Assembly (NCBI RefSeq): GCF_000003605.2
Contig: NW_003123911.1
Span: 213,085 to 246,477, forward strand
Origin: Saccoglossus kowalevskii
Lineage: Eukaryota; Hemichordata; Enteropneusta; Harrimaniidae
Direction: 5' to 3'
Length of the DNA stretch: 33,393 bases
In this document: positions 12,329-23,158 of the stretch, one piece after another
How the letters are laid out: each line of letters starts with the position of its first letter
Position numbering within the stretch: position 1 is the first letter of the stretch
Notes under the pieces: model-generated
What the model was told of the DNA's origin: nothing
The model's database searches: none
The model's input: only the letters and a program-made list of their open reading frames with translations
Position numbers and translations under genes: made by a program

Positions 12329-13524
12329 AAAATGCCGATCTCTGGGATATCATGGCAGATAACATAATTTATACAAGATGAAATCAAATCCCGTAGGTAT
12401 AATAATTTTTCAAACATTCCACGTATAACTATATCTCCTTAAAATCCACATATACCATTGAATAGAGCGCTATTTCCGGTCAGCGGGTGTTGTGGGCACA
12501 TACACTAAAGATATCTTAACGATGGAATCGGTATTTATATATCTCGCAGTTCGAGTGTATGTATGTCCTCTAAGGGCGCAACGATGTGATATCATGAGGG
12601 GGTGACTGGAAACGTGTGACAAGCGCAATTATTTGTTCACGGTGTCGTATCTTTACATTTTCATTTTATTGAGTGTGCCAACATTTTTTCCTGCAACATG
12701 TTGCATGCATTTTTTTCTCTTTTGCAGCCACCCCCATGGCTTCAAATATTTGTCTCCTAACCACACCGATAAAAATGAGCGTTGTACTGGCAGTATCATA
12801 CGAACGCGTATGTTACTGTATGACGGCCAGCTCAATATAACACTACACGTACTTTTTTCAGGATATCGATGACGCCACAGCGTGACTAAACACACATCAT
12901 CAACCGCATTTTAAACGCCTAAAACCGTACAGTACTAATAACTCTTTTAAACGACTTTATAATGAGTTTTACAAATGCATTTTTCATAGATCTGCCAAAT
13001 CTCTAATATGTTTTCGGATCACAGAAAGCGATAGAGAAAACTCCTCCATGGCTCCGCTCGTCGCGTCTATATCGCGCTACATCGAGTTTAATAGAGGTTC
13101 GAGACATTCCACTTGGCATAACAGCACACCAACCCAAATGTTGCCATTCGTGACCCCACTTGACCCCAACTTGTAATACGATCCCAACCTCGCCGTGTTG
13201 TTTGCCTATATATTTTTCCAATCACTGCGGGCGTTCTGATAAATTTCTTATTAAAAGAAACGAGTGTTGTGTGATGTTGATTGGCTGACAGTGGGCAGCC
13301 ATCGCCGTATTGGGATTGAATCCATAACTCACCCGGATGTAATAAATGTCAGTATGCCACGGGAAAACTATGTAAACAGTCTTAACTACAGTTGGGTTTT
13401 ACATCGAACGGAATAACTGCGCAAACTGTACTCCGTGAATTCAAACTAGTTACCTCCATTGTATATATCGAAATCGGAATACTCGCTGGTCATGTCGGTA
13501 AGTAATCATAATCATAATTGCCTT

Positions 13525-13556
13525 TGACCTCTGACCGTTATTATTGTGTGACGTCA
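13525..13556. promoter_or_regulatory. DR1 nuclear-receptor-like site and CRE-like site
   Basis: TGACCTCTGACCG (13525-13537) is a direct repeat of a nuclear-receptor half-site with one-base spacing. TGACGTCA (13549-13556), inside GTGACGTCAC, is a perfect CRE palindrome 11 bases on. No gene was identified nearby. Confidence 0.35.
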
Positions 13557-13724
13557 CTACTGGCCCACGTGCAAGTCTATTTGTGGTTTTAAATTTGTAT
13601 AGTGAGAAATAGCGACAAGCTTTCAAGTGGAAATTACGTTTGATTCAGTGGCGATGCCTCATTGATTCGATCGAGGTGTACATTTTTCACTTAAGCCGAT
13701 TATTGCTTCACAACATTGATTTGA

Positions 13725-13763
13725 TCACAGTCCCTCTAGATAGAGGGATAGAGGGACTGTGAT
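13725..13763. repeat. Hairpin with arms ATCACAGTCCCTCTA
   Basis: Two perfect 15-base arms (ATCACAGTCCCTCTA and TAGAGGGACTGTGAT) flank a 10-base spacer that itself contains TAGAGGG. The arm sequence CACAGTCCCTCT recurs at about 4253 and, inverted, at about 25235. Confidence 0.85.
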
Positions 13764-13929
13764 TTGATTATGTTTGGTCGCCTACTTGAGCCATGAACCT
13801 TGAAATACATTTATTTTTGAGGTCTGTGTTTGAGCAAGTTTACTTCGACACTACTGTGCTTGAATGTTCCACGTAAAGGCGGTTTCTTTCTTTGTGTAGC
13901 AATGCTTTCGTTTCAAGCACCATTATACA

Positions 13930-14400
13930 TTTGTCTATTGAGTTCGATTTCTTGAAAGTTATGGTATAGGAGTTCTGTTTTTAATGTAATAAGCAAATAT
14001 TAGTGCGGCCATGCGTATTTTGTATTGAGTCCGATTTCTCGAAAGTTGTGGTATACAAGCTGACTCTGTTCTTTTTGTCTTAAGCAACATGAGTTTGGTC
14101 ACGCGTGTTTTGTGTCGAGTCCGATTTATCAAAAGTTATGGTATACTAGCTGACTCTGTTCTTTTTGTCTTAAGCAACTGAGTTTGGTCACGCGTGTTTT
14201 GTGTCGAGTCCGATTTCTCAAAAGTTATGGTATATGATATATGTCGCTGCTCTTAATGTCATAAGCAAACATTAGTTTGGTGAAGGCGTGTTGTCTATGG
14301 AGTCCGATTTCTTGAAAGTTATTGTATTCTAGTTGTCCCTGTTCTTACCGCCACAAACACAGATACATTAGTGGGATCGACGCGTGTTGACGGCGTAGCT
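13930..14400. repeat. Tandem array of about 90-bp units
   Basis: The phrase AGT(C/T)CGATTT followed by CTCGAAAGTTATGGTAT recurs at 13941, 14028, 14118, 14207 and 14301, at spacings of 87, 90, 89 and 94 bases. Units also share TTAAGCAA and GGTCACGCGTGTTTTG. The two middle units are nearly identical, the outer ones more diverged. No reading frame runs through. Confidence 0.9.
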
Positions 14401-17400
14401 CTAACGCCAGTGCAAAGAAGATGGTTGTTGCTGCGGCTCAATAATCGGTAGGTACCGCGTTCATATATCATCCGTGCTTGAACTCCGAGAGGGATAAAAC
14501 CTTACCCTGGGCGAATGTGATCACAGAAATAAGAATTTATTAACAAAGTTACTTATCGAGAGTTATTCATTCACTCTTGAAAGGTCCGCACTCGGTTCAC
14601 ACCGGGATTGTGTGTTCATTTTTCAAAATGCCATTAAGATTAAACGGTAGTAGTCCCAAACATAGAATGCGGGCTCAGTGATTCACTGTGTGTAGTTGCA
14701 AAGTTGCATATCAAAATAAAAAGTGAGATACAGTGTCTGTAACTTTCGTCCGGTGTATGTTTTACGGGATACGTGCAGTAATAATGTTAGTTTATCTAGT
14801 AGTTTATAAACACGCAATTCTTGGTTTCCTATTCACTCCACCTGACATGTCCACTCCACTAACCTCGGCAGGGTTTGTGACAATGGCGGATACGTGTCTA
14901 CTATTTTATTTTACAACTACATAGAACGTCTCTGTAAGTATGTAAGGCAAGTCCTCACGATGGAATACTTGAAAATTGAATATTGGGCTTCCAAAATAAT
15001 TATTGAGGTACGAGTCTGATAAGCCTGGATTCCCTGCGTTATCGTAGCAGAATGAGATGATTTGAGTATGCATCAACAATTGTGGCCATCTTGGATAGCA
15101 AACTGAATGCACATAGGGCTTCGTTCATTGCAATACGTGAACGTAAAAACAAAGAGTCAGTGAGTAAAAACTTGGTATAATTTGTCAACTGTTTCTTTGA
15201 CCATGACGATTCATACACACGTAGACCATGACACAGTAACATATGACGTCTTTTTTAAGTTTCAGATTAAATTCTTTACTGACATGTGTTTCTGAAAACA
15301 AAACCTTCAACCGTGATATTATGTTAGCAAGTTGACCAGACACTGTTCTGAAGTCATTTAAACATGTTTTATAGCTTCTCTGTCTTAGTTATATCTTACA
15401 AGTAACACGTTTATTTTGCACTGCGTGAACTCAGTCTCGCTAGGGGACGCGTATATCACTCGGCTCACGTAAACTTCGAAATAATTTGATGTGATGTTGT
15501 TTTGTGTTTAAAGACATCCAGAAAGACGTACTAATACTTTTTGAGAAAATATTATTTCCACATGCCGCATAATTTCTGAGTCGAAATAATCGTTTCTATC
15601 CGATCATGTTTTTATCGAAATGACACCCGCTGTCAAACGAATATTTCATTCAAAATTAGACATTTTGATAAATATAGTTATAGGTATGGCATGAATATAC
15701 GAACACGTCTAAAACGAGATTCGACGACCACGGTAAATCATCACTGTTAGCAGACGCCCATCCTTACTACGACTCGAAATAACCTGTAAAACATGTAAAA
15801 CCAAATCGCGGAGTAATTCATTTCAGTCAAGAAGTTGTGTGGGACTCAGATAAGGCGTGTGTTACAGAAAGACATTTGACCTTAAAGTGTACAGATAAGA
15901 TGATTACAAACAAATCGAACGTTTTTATGAAGGTTCAACGAACCAACAAGGCAGAGTGATTGAAACGGTACTTCTTGACTGTTGCTGTGAACTGTTTTAT
16001 CTCACATTTATGTAGTAGCCCCGTGATCGCACAACTGGAAATACCCAACGTTTATCTGAGCGATGCTAGTGTTGGTGTTGCGCGATACTAGTCTCGACCT
16101 CTTCAACGGAAGAATTCCCGTTAAACGTTATGCCCCAGACATTAGTAAAACTAGATCTGTGACTATGCGTCATTCTGAAAACAAAAGTAGGGCATATTTT
16201 TTTTTAACTCATTATTTGTAGAGAAGTGAATTTATTCTTTTTTTTACTTAAAAAGAGAAATTCTTTAATTTCGAAACTCTCACAATTTGACTCGTACCTA
16301 AAGCCAAATTTTGGAATATATACGATCGATAATCGATCGACAGCCGCTGAAAATTTGTTATCGCTTGGGAGTACTGCTACTTTATTTTTTTTAATTAGCA
16401 GCAACATCTTGAATTAGCTGATTAGTTACTGATTAGCCATTTAGCTAAAATAGCATGCTAGCTAAAAAGACATGTTTCACAGTATGATAGACAGCTGTTG
16501 AAATATAGAATAAAATATTATGTCGTTCCTGGGAAGATTAAATACGAATTTTTTAAATTTTTGTTTCTATCGTACGTTAAATTAAATAGCTATGGGACAC
16601 TAAAAATTGACGTCGGGTGCTTAGTTGTTCGCTGGGTGCGGATTGCGTGGCGCTATCCTCGTTAAAGTATTCCTGCGGGTTTAGGTCATATACATCTAAA
16701 TACGTATCTTGTGTCATGACAAATATTGCATAAAGTCGATCTTTTAATGTCTACGGCTCCGATCCCTTCACTTTTAGCAGTAACTCTTTCCAATTGGGTC
16801 AGTGCCACAGTAGTGTAAAGAGTGGTAATTTCATTTGAGATTAAATATAGTTGTGTCAATCAGACGTAGAAACGGGACAAGAATTTAAAACAGTGGTAAT
16901 TATTCGATGACAAAATTGACGACTGAAACTCGGCGAGCAAGGTTGCTAACAACAACATTCAAGTATCGTGTATGAAATTGACGTAGCTAAAATCTTGTGT
17001 GGAATGAAAATCAAATATTGAAAAAAAAAATATAATTGAAAAAAGAATATTATTATTTTTTTTGGAAGCAAGCTATATTTAGCTTTGCCTTGAAGTTTAT
17101 TTTGTTTTTATCCTATTTGTTTTACGAATTATATTCTCACTGAAGTATCTGCTATCTAATTATCAGTTTCCAGCAACTTTGCTTAACAAGTAACAAATCA
17201 CACACCATATTTGTCTAAAATGTTCTAGACGCAGCTGAAAACACAAACTAGAACAAACTAATCTACAACATATTACTGTGCAATTCACTACAACGTGCAC
17301 GACATTAGGTCTTTTAAATTCTCATTGATGTAATTCCTATACGAATACCGAACTTGTTTATTGCAGTGTACTCACTGGTTATCCACCCTGGTGCAGTTAC

Positions 17401-17696
17401 CTGATAGCTAAAGTACGGCCACGAAGACGAGGGAGTCGGGCGTTTGCTATTACCTCGACCCCAAACAGGCTGTTAGCGTTAGCATCTGACTTGCCATATT
17501 TTAACGAAGTAAATCTGTGAATTTAGCGAGTTGCAGGTGTTTTTTTCTGCAGCCCCATCGCGGGCTGTGTTTTGTCGTGACGTACGTGTGTTACGTAACT
17601 CCTTTTGTATGAATGAAAATATACCAATGTCCCTTAGAAATCGCATGTATGTCCATGTATGTAATATAGTGAACTACAGTCTGCGTCCCAGCTCGA
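14401..17696. other. Gene-free stretch
   Basis: Nothing coding was recognised. CGATCGATAATCGATCG at 16323-16339 is a short inverted repeat with one central base. Homopolymer A/T tracts are common around 16.2 and 17.0 kb. Confidence 0.55.
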
Positions 17697-17790
17697 TTCA
17701 TCTGCTTAGCTCATTCAGCAGAGCGACCATACATCCACACAGCTCGTCGATATGTGAGTTGCTGGGTCAAGTCCAGGTTTTTTGCTGTGC
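17697..17790 (+). mobile_element. tRNA-derived SINE head or tRNA pseudogene
   Basis: TTAGCTCATTCAGCAGAGCG (17706-17725) matches a tRNA D arm and RNA polymerase III A box, with GCTC/GAGC pairing. GGGTCAAGTCC (17764-17774) sits in a T arm, CTGG-GTCAAGT-CCAG, and resembles a B box. The two boxes are about 11 bases too far apart for an ordinary tRNA, and the acceptor arms do not pair, so this is not a working tRNA. A tRNA-derived SINE is likely; the tail boundary is not visible. Confidence 0.6.
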
Positions 17791-19780
17791 ACATAGTATG
17801 AAGAAACTTGTACTTACAAAAAATGTGAGGGCAAAATCATTCACCAAACGGGCATTGTTGAGCACAAACCAACTAGTAAATGGGTACTGTTTTGAAATAA
17901 CAAAGAGTGCTTTTCTAGTCAGGCACTGAACGTTAATTACCTGAGGTGATTGAGAATGCCGGTGACAAAAATTGTAAGACCCTCCCAATCACGAGTACCA
18001 AATTTTAAGCTTGAAATATGTTGACCCACCCTCAATAGTATTTGCATTCATAATTGAATATTCATGTCAATCACGCATCACTAAGCAATTCAACGTTAGT
18101 TAGTTTGGGGGAATGTAGTAACATTTAGTGTAAACAATCACTTGATACATCCTCTTAATAATTAAATTCAGGATGATGATACAGATGATGATTACTACCA
18201 CACGACAACCAACAACAATGATCGATGACCAGAAATCGAGAAAAGCGATGAAACAGCCCTCTAAAAAATATGAGATATATGAATGCAGAAACGCCAAAAC
18301 ATAATTATTATATTTCTTAAATTATGTGCAATGAAAGTCTGTATATTGTTTTTGAACTCCAGGTGAACAAAATATCTGGCACACATTAAACTGGTTTCTA
18401 GGAAGCATTGACGATACATTATTTTTGCCCCATACATCAGTTTCATCAGAAAGTCATTTTAAATTATTTTTAAATTCTTACTTGGTCCCTTGTTGAAATG
18501 CTGCACTTCTTAACCCTGGAAGTTTGTTTGCGGAACGCTTTCAAATTATTTGTCTGGAATTGAATGCAAAAGTTTTAAATTGCAGTACAGGCAATAGGCT
18601 AAACAGTCCATCTTTCAAATATCCTGGATAAATCCACTTGATTGTAACATTGTCTGCCAGTTTAACACAAGATATTTCAGCGGAAACACGGTTTCTAGCA
18701 ACCGTGGTGAAAAAGTACTTCATAGTCTTCAAAAAAGCAAGTGTTAGAAGTTCCAGACAATGATGTGAGCTAATTATAATCACGCAGTGAATACATGTTA
18801 TACTAATTAAATAGCATGAAATAAGTATTTATTATTTCGACACACATGGGGAAAATATTCCACTTCAGTCTGACTTCAATCTACCAGCCATATTTCAATT
18901 TATGATGGAGATAAAGTAGACAATTGTATGTTAAAGCCAATGAATATCGAAAAAAAGAATCGAAAAAAAATAATGTTATGTGAAGATTTGAATGCTAAAC
19001 CAAATAATAAAGTAATAAGCTAATAATAATCAAATATTACTGAGAAAAAAAGTAAAGCTACATTAAATTAACGCATAAACTGTTCAAATTTGAAATTGGT
19101 AGAAAGTGTTTAGTTATTAGGAACCACAGCAATGTAAACAACGACAGTATGGACAGATTCATATATTATACCTTCCCTGTCATTTCATTCAAGGCAAAGC
19201 AAAACAACTACTAGAATAAGGACTGACTTAATAATTAACTATGTTCCAATGTGTCAATGATACATTCCCTCCTCGTACCTGTGTGAAAATATCGAAATGA
19301 AAGAAAATAAAGTAGCATTTTAGGCTAACAATATGTAATAATCATATTCCGTTCATGTGGTGTTTATGGTGGCATTCAACTTTAACATTTCTGAAAGAAT
19401 GCTTGCAACTTGTTCTTTTTTCACTTTCCACATTCCAATACAACGTCATTTTCTACGTTATTTGAACACAATAATTGTAACTTGGTGGAATGATTGTATC
19501 AAGAGCATTTCATGTTATGGTAATATTTGTGCCTTAAGTATATCAGTGCACTATATGCTGGGATATTGGCAAAAGTTGAATAAAAATGTATAGCCATGCT
19601 AAATTCAATATTGTACTCAGTGTACAATTACAATGGGTTGTTTCTACTTGATTCACTGTTGATATATATGTGTTTATTTTCATAATACCAGAGTTAAGTT
19701 GCAGAGTATTGGAAGCAGACTTTATTTTGTATACTTACAACAAGATATAACGATGATGTGAATGTTAGTTTCAATTAGTG
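17791..19780. other. Gene-free stretch
   Basis: Minus-strand open frames at 18100-18297 (hydrophobic) and 18541-18783 have no good splice partners or recognisable domain. Otherwise AT-rich. Confidence 0.55.
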
Positions 19781-19852
19781 TGTAACAATTGAATCTGTAA
19801 TTGTTACATCCATGAAGAACAGGATTGTGTTCTTCACAATAGAGCACATTGT
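19781..19852. repeat. Three consecutive stem-loops
   Basis: TGTAACAATT with its complement AATTGTTACA (loop 8; 19781-19808), TGAAGAACA with TGTTCTTCA (loop 6; 19813-19836) and ACAAT with ATTGT (loop 7; 19836-19852) lie one after another. The first two stems are perfect, 10 and 9 base pairs. Confidence 0.8.
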
Positions 19853-21084
19853 CAAAGTCAATGAGAAAAAGTCGTTAATTTCTGGTATGAATTAGATAAA
19901 TAATTACAATTACAATAGTATACTGAAAATAAAATACACAATCATGGATCATTAAACGAAAATCGCATAGCGAAAATCCAAACCAACTTACATAAGCCAA
20001 ATATTACAAAACATGAGGGTGATTAAGCTGGTGTTTTATAATGAGTGTGCACATTCTGTTTCACATGTGAGCTGACTTTGAAACATGTATAAAGGCGCAT
20101 CTAACAGATAGATAAAGATGGTTACCCGTAGGCTTTTTCTCTGTTTGGTTTCTCAATTAACGTACGGTGTTGACAGCATCCTGTAAACGGTATATCAATC
20201 AAATCACGTCGTAATCTACTCGTATATATGGATCGTTGTCACGTTTCTACTGTGTCTCAGCTTCAAGCTGACAAATACTAAGGGTGTCTTATGATTAGTA
20301 TTCATGCTGTTTAATAAAATGTATTGAATGATGGGAAAGCATGTTTTAACCACAATAACATTCACCCATTGCAAGATATATTGCATATCGAGGGCACAGG
20401 CTGACCATGGAATACATACCATGTCCCAAGGACAACCGATGGTGGATGCCATCAATGGGAGTGGCGTTTATATTCGTAAGATATTTACCAGCTGTCAGTA
20501 AAGTACAAGTTTTTGAGATGAGAAAGCAGCAAGCGGAATTTGTCTAACGCAGTATCTTATCATTGAAATTAACTTCTGATTATTACAATGCCAATATTCG
20601 TTAATTGTGAAATAAATTAAAAACAAAGTTATTCAACTTTTTAAAGGTTTAAACTTCTACTAAACAATAGATTCATGAAAATATAACATTTGTCCTGTAG
20701 TAGTGGCTTTCAGGATAGAGCATCATTAATTGTTACAACTGTTAAATAAGATATATTCTGGCACTCGTCCTCCTCTTAAAATATATTGTATGAAGTACCC
20801 CCACGATAACATTGATGAGTTGTTAAGTACATTGACCTGTTACCTAATCAAACGGCAATATACCAAATGCACATGTGATAAGTCATTGCTCGTAATATTG
20901 TGACGCTTGGCTTGGGGGATCTTTTATCGATCAATAAAAATGGTTAAATGCAAATATCATTACAATTACATTATGTTCTTTGTCACAGAATGTTCTCATC
21001 AGCATAGCGTTTTCTTACTGTAATACATTAGTTAACCAAACTCAAGTAGCGACAGACAGTTTGCCAAGTTATACTATAAAATGA
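19853..21084. other. Gene-free AT-rich stretch
   Basis: I see no repeat, RNA gene or coding region here. Confidence 0.55.
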
Positions 21085-21531
21085 ATTTTCACTGGGTTTA
21101 AATTTCACTGATTTAGCATTTCAGGCATATTCAGTGGGTTTTAAATTCACAATTTTATCATTTAGATAATGTGTTCTATGCTCAATTTTACATATTCACT
21201 GGGTTTTAATTAAAACCCAGTGAATAATAAACGCAATTACAGTATTCTCAAAAAAGTTGATCCTCAAACAACAGATCTAAATTAATTAAATGACCTATTG
21301 TCAGGTTATCTCATTACAAATCAGGGAAGGTAACTAATTTTGCAAATTCTCCTAATAACAATGGATTAATAACTACGATTTCCATTTAGAGAGCTCCCCC
21401 ACATACATCACATAGAATCCATTTTATCATTTAGATAATGTGTTCTATGTTCAATTTCATATATTCACTGGGTTTTAATTTAGCACATTTTCCAGTCAGC
21501 GAAATAAGCAAAATTAAAACCCAGTGAATAA
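21085..21531. repeat. Cluster of inverted repeats with a CACTGGGTTTTAAT core
   Basis: The core phrase occurs on the plus strand near 21089, 21128 (as CAGTGGG), 21195 and 21464, and in reverse complement at 21210-21224 and 21512-21528. The pair at 21193-21226 forms a perfect 34-bp palindrome. The pair at 21462-21481 and 21512-21530 encloses a spacer of about 30 bases. A direct repeat of about 60 bases (ATTTTATCATTTAGATAATG and onward) occurs at 21157 and 21421. This looks like two or three partial copies of one hairpin-ended MITE. Confidence 0.8.
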
Positions 21532-22418
21532 TTAACCTTTTTACAGTAGTTTTACCAATTAAGCAAGCATATTGACAGATTTGAAAGACTCTGTTACTGT
21601 AACCATGTGCTTATGAGTGTATAGCTTCCTTTATTTTGGCATCGACAGTCTTGTCAACTATTTTGATTTCAAAGCTTTATTTTACAAAGAAAATACATTC
21701 TTTAAACAGTGGTCAAAATTAACAACCCATATTGCTGCGTTAACTACATTTGCATATTTACATGTATTTTAAATAATTAATAAATCACACAGTCAAGTAT
21801 AATTTTAGAACATCGTCACAGTCTATTGGTATTGAGACAGGGGTTTTTTCACTGCTAGAAGTGGGTAGACAAGACAACTTGAATAGTACTGGACATGAAA
21901 TAGACATACACCAAAATACCAAGTTAAAGCACCTGGCTTTAATACCACTCAAAATAATTAGATGTTAGGATGACTTTAGTTGTTTACCAATCGATTACAT
22001 TTTACTTTACGTCAACAAAAAACTTCACTATGCGGATATAAAAACGTACAAAATATTCTGGTGAAAATGCAAAAAAAAAAGAAAAAAACATTTGAAAGGA
22101 AAAAAAATTATGCAAAATCGCTGTGACTGATTTGTTTATGTCTTATTCCACATTTAAAAAAAATGTGATATCGCTTTTAATTTCTTCAAAGTACTCATTT
22201 GAAAATTCAATATAAGATTTATTTACTTAGCAGTCACATGGGCACTTGAAGATTGCATCCAATGTAACATCTATTTTTAATTAGTTTTAATTATAAGCTT
22301 TAATAAAATATATAATTTGTCATGGTTTAAAATAATTAGCGTAAATTTTACTTTTTGAAAACCCCATACTAAATCATTGAGTTTGTAAAGTGTATGGTTT
22401 CGTAAATACGTTGAAATA
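21532..22418. other. Gene-free stretch upstream of the MITE pair
   Basis: AT-rich, with A-tracts near 22070-22110. The missing 5' exon of the downstream gene could lie here or further upstream, but none is evident. Confidence 0.5.
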
Positions 22419-22655
22419 CACGCCCTCTAGCGATTAATCGCCTACGTGACGTCAACATGACGTTGATTGGTGAAACTAGCGTCGTTCACATCAGCAACTC
22501 CATGTGGCTGTGCAGTCGTACGTCATTTCGAATACAGTGAATCTCTCAAAACATGAGTGTTATTGACGGATGGTCACAGATCAAAATAATAACGACGTTC
22601 CGAACACCCTTCATCCATTTACGTCACAGAAGCAGTTTACCACCAGAGGGCGCGA
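22419..22655. mobile_element. MITE-like element, family B copy 1
   Basis: The left end CACGCCCTCTAGCGATTAAT...GTGACGTCAA and the right end TTACGTCACAG...ACCAGAGGGCGCGAC form an imperfect inverted repeat of about 35 bases. The right half resembles 30250-30310 (ACGTCACAG, GGGCGCGACTT, then A-rich). It carries a CRE-like TGACGTCA in its left arm. It is non-coding and lies directly beside family A copy 2. Confidence 0.6.
22447..22470 (+). promoter_or_regulatory. CRE-like TGACGTCA and inverted CCAAT box upstream of the gene
   Basis: TGACGTCA (22447-22454) is followed by ATTGG (22466-22470), about 410 bases before the first visible exon. Both lie in the left arm of a family B MITE. A promoter role is an inference from position; the true transcription start is unknown. 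Confidence 0.35.
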
Positions 22656-22699
22656 CTTATTGGAAAAGTGTATTCATTTGACCATCATTGACAATATTC

Positions 22700-22822
22700 C
22701 TTCACACATGGCGCAAGCGTTTGCATACACACGCAATAACGCAAAGGCTCATGGGTAGACACTTGTTTGTAAACAACGACACGCTATGACTGTATGCGCT
22801 GGCGCAGGTGATGACTCCCTTG
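22700..22822. mobile_element. MITE-like element, family A copy 2
   Basis: The core shared with the copy at 815-946 is GCAAAGGCTCATGGGTAGAC, then TTGTTTGTAAACAACGACAC. The ends are more degraded but still inverted (TTCACACATGGCGCAAGCG against CGCTGGCGCAGGTGATGA). It ends about 55 bases before the first visible exon of the cupredoxin/EGF gene. Confidence 0.6.
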
Positions 22823-22877
22823 TTTAGGTAATTACTATTTTTTAATATTACGACTGCTTTTTTGATATCATTCACAG

Positions 22878-23158
22878 GTAAACCGTACAACGGAGAACAC
22901 ATTGGCGGTGTTTGTGTTAATACTCATTAACATGTCGTTAACATGGACGTCACTGATGACGTGTAACCTTGAAAGTTGCCCGGATGACCTGGACTGTTGG
23001 AATTCGACTACGGGAGATATTCGCATTGGATGGGGTTATAGAGACTTCGGTGTGTGTCTGTCATCCAAAAGTTGTTTCGGTGAAAGTAATTTATCCGATG
23101 AAGACGATATAGACTTTTCATTACAGTTGAAGCCAATCACGATTCAAAGGGGAGACAG
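22878..23158 (+). CDS. Exon 1 (first visible): signal-like segment and start of the cupredoxin-like domain
   Basis: The reading frame is open from about 22866 to a stop just past the donor. An acceptor (TTCACAG before 22878) precedes it, and a donor GTAAAT follows 23158 in phase 2. The hydrophobic run AVFVLILI lies upstream of the first ATG (22932), so this ATG alone gives only a weak signal peptide. I infer an upstream exon joined in phase 0 that supplies the initiator. The mature part begins near TCNLESCPDDLDCW. Several cysteines and an NST sequon follow, and the exon ends in TIQRGDR, a strand that begins the cupredoxin core. The closest upstream ATGs I tried (22786 and 22808) do not connect cleanly in frame. 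Confidence 0.72.

Larger units (their letters stand above)
10497..13724. other. Gene-free stretch, slightly CpG-richer towards 12.4-13.6 kb
   Basis: Two 20-bp palindromes (11854, 12309) and the DR1/CRE pair are the only distinct items. The largest open frame (11166-11444, minus) has no recognisable domain or splice context. Confidence 0.55.

Noticed and set aside
17697-17790. Functional tRNA gene
   Set aside because: Acceptor ends do not pair and the spacing between D and T arms is too long.
17531-17929. 132-codon plus-strand open frame
   Set aside because: It runs through the tRNA-like module and has no recognisable domain or splice partners.
18100-18783. Possible minus-strand exons, one hydrophobic
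   Set aside because: The hydrophobic run comes from ATC/TCA-rich sequence; no phase-compatible exon chain was found.
22786-22829. Upstream ATGs plus a donor-like TTTAGGTAATT as the first coding exon
   Set aside because: The ATG at 22808 gives an immediate stop after joining, the ATG at 22786 reaches a stop first, and the implied intron is only about 50 bases.
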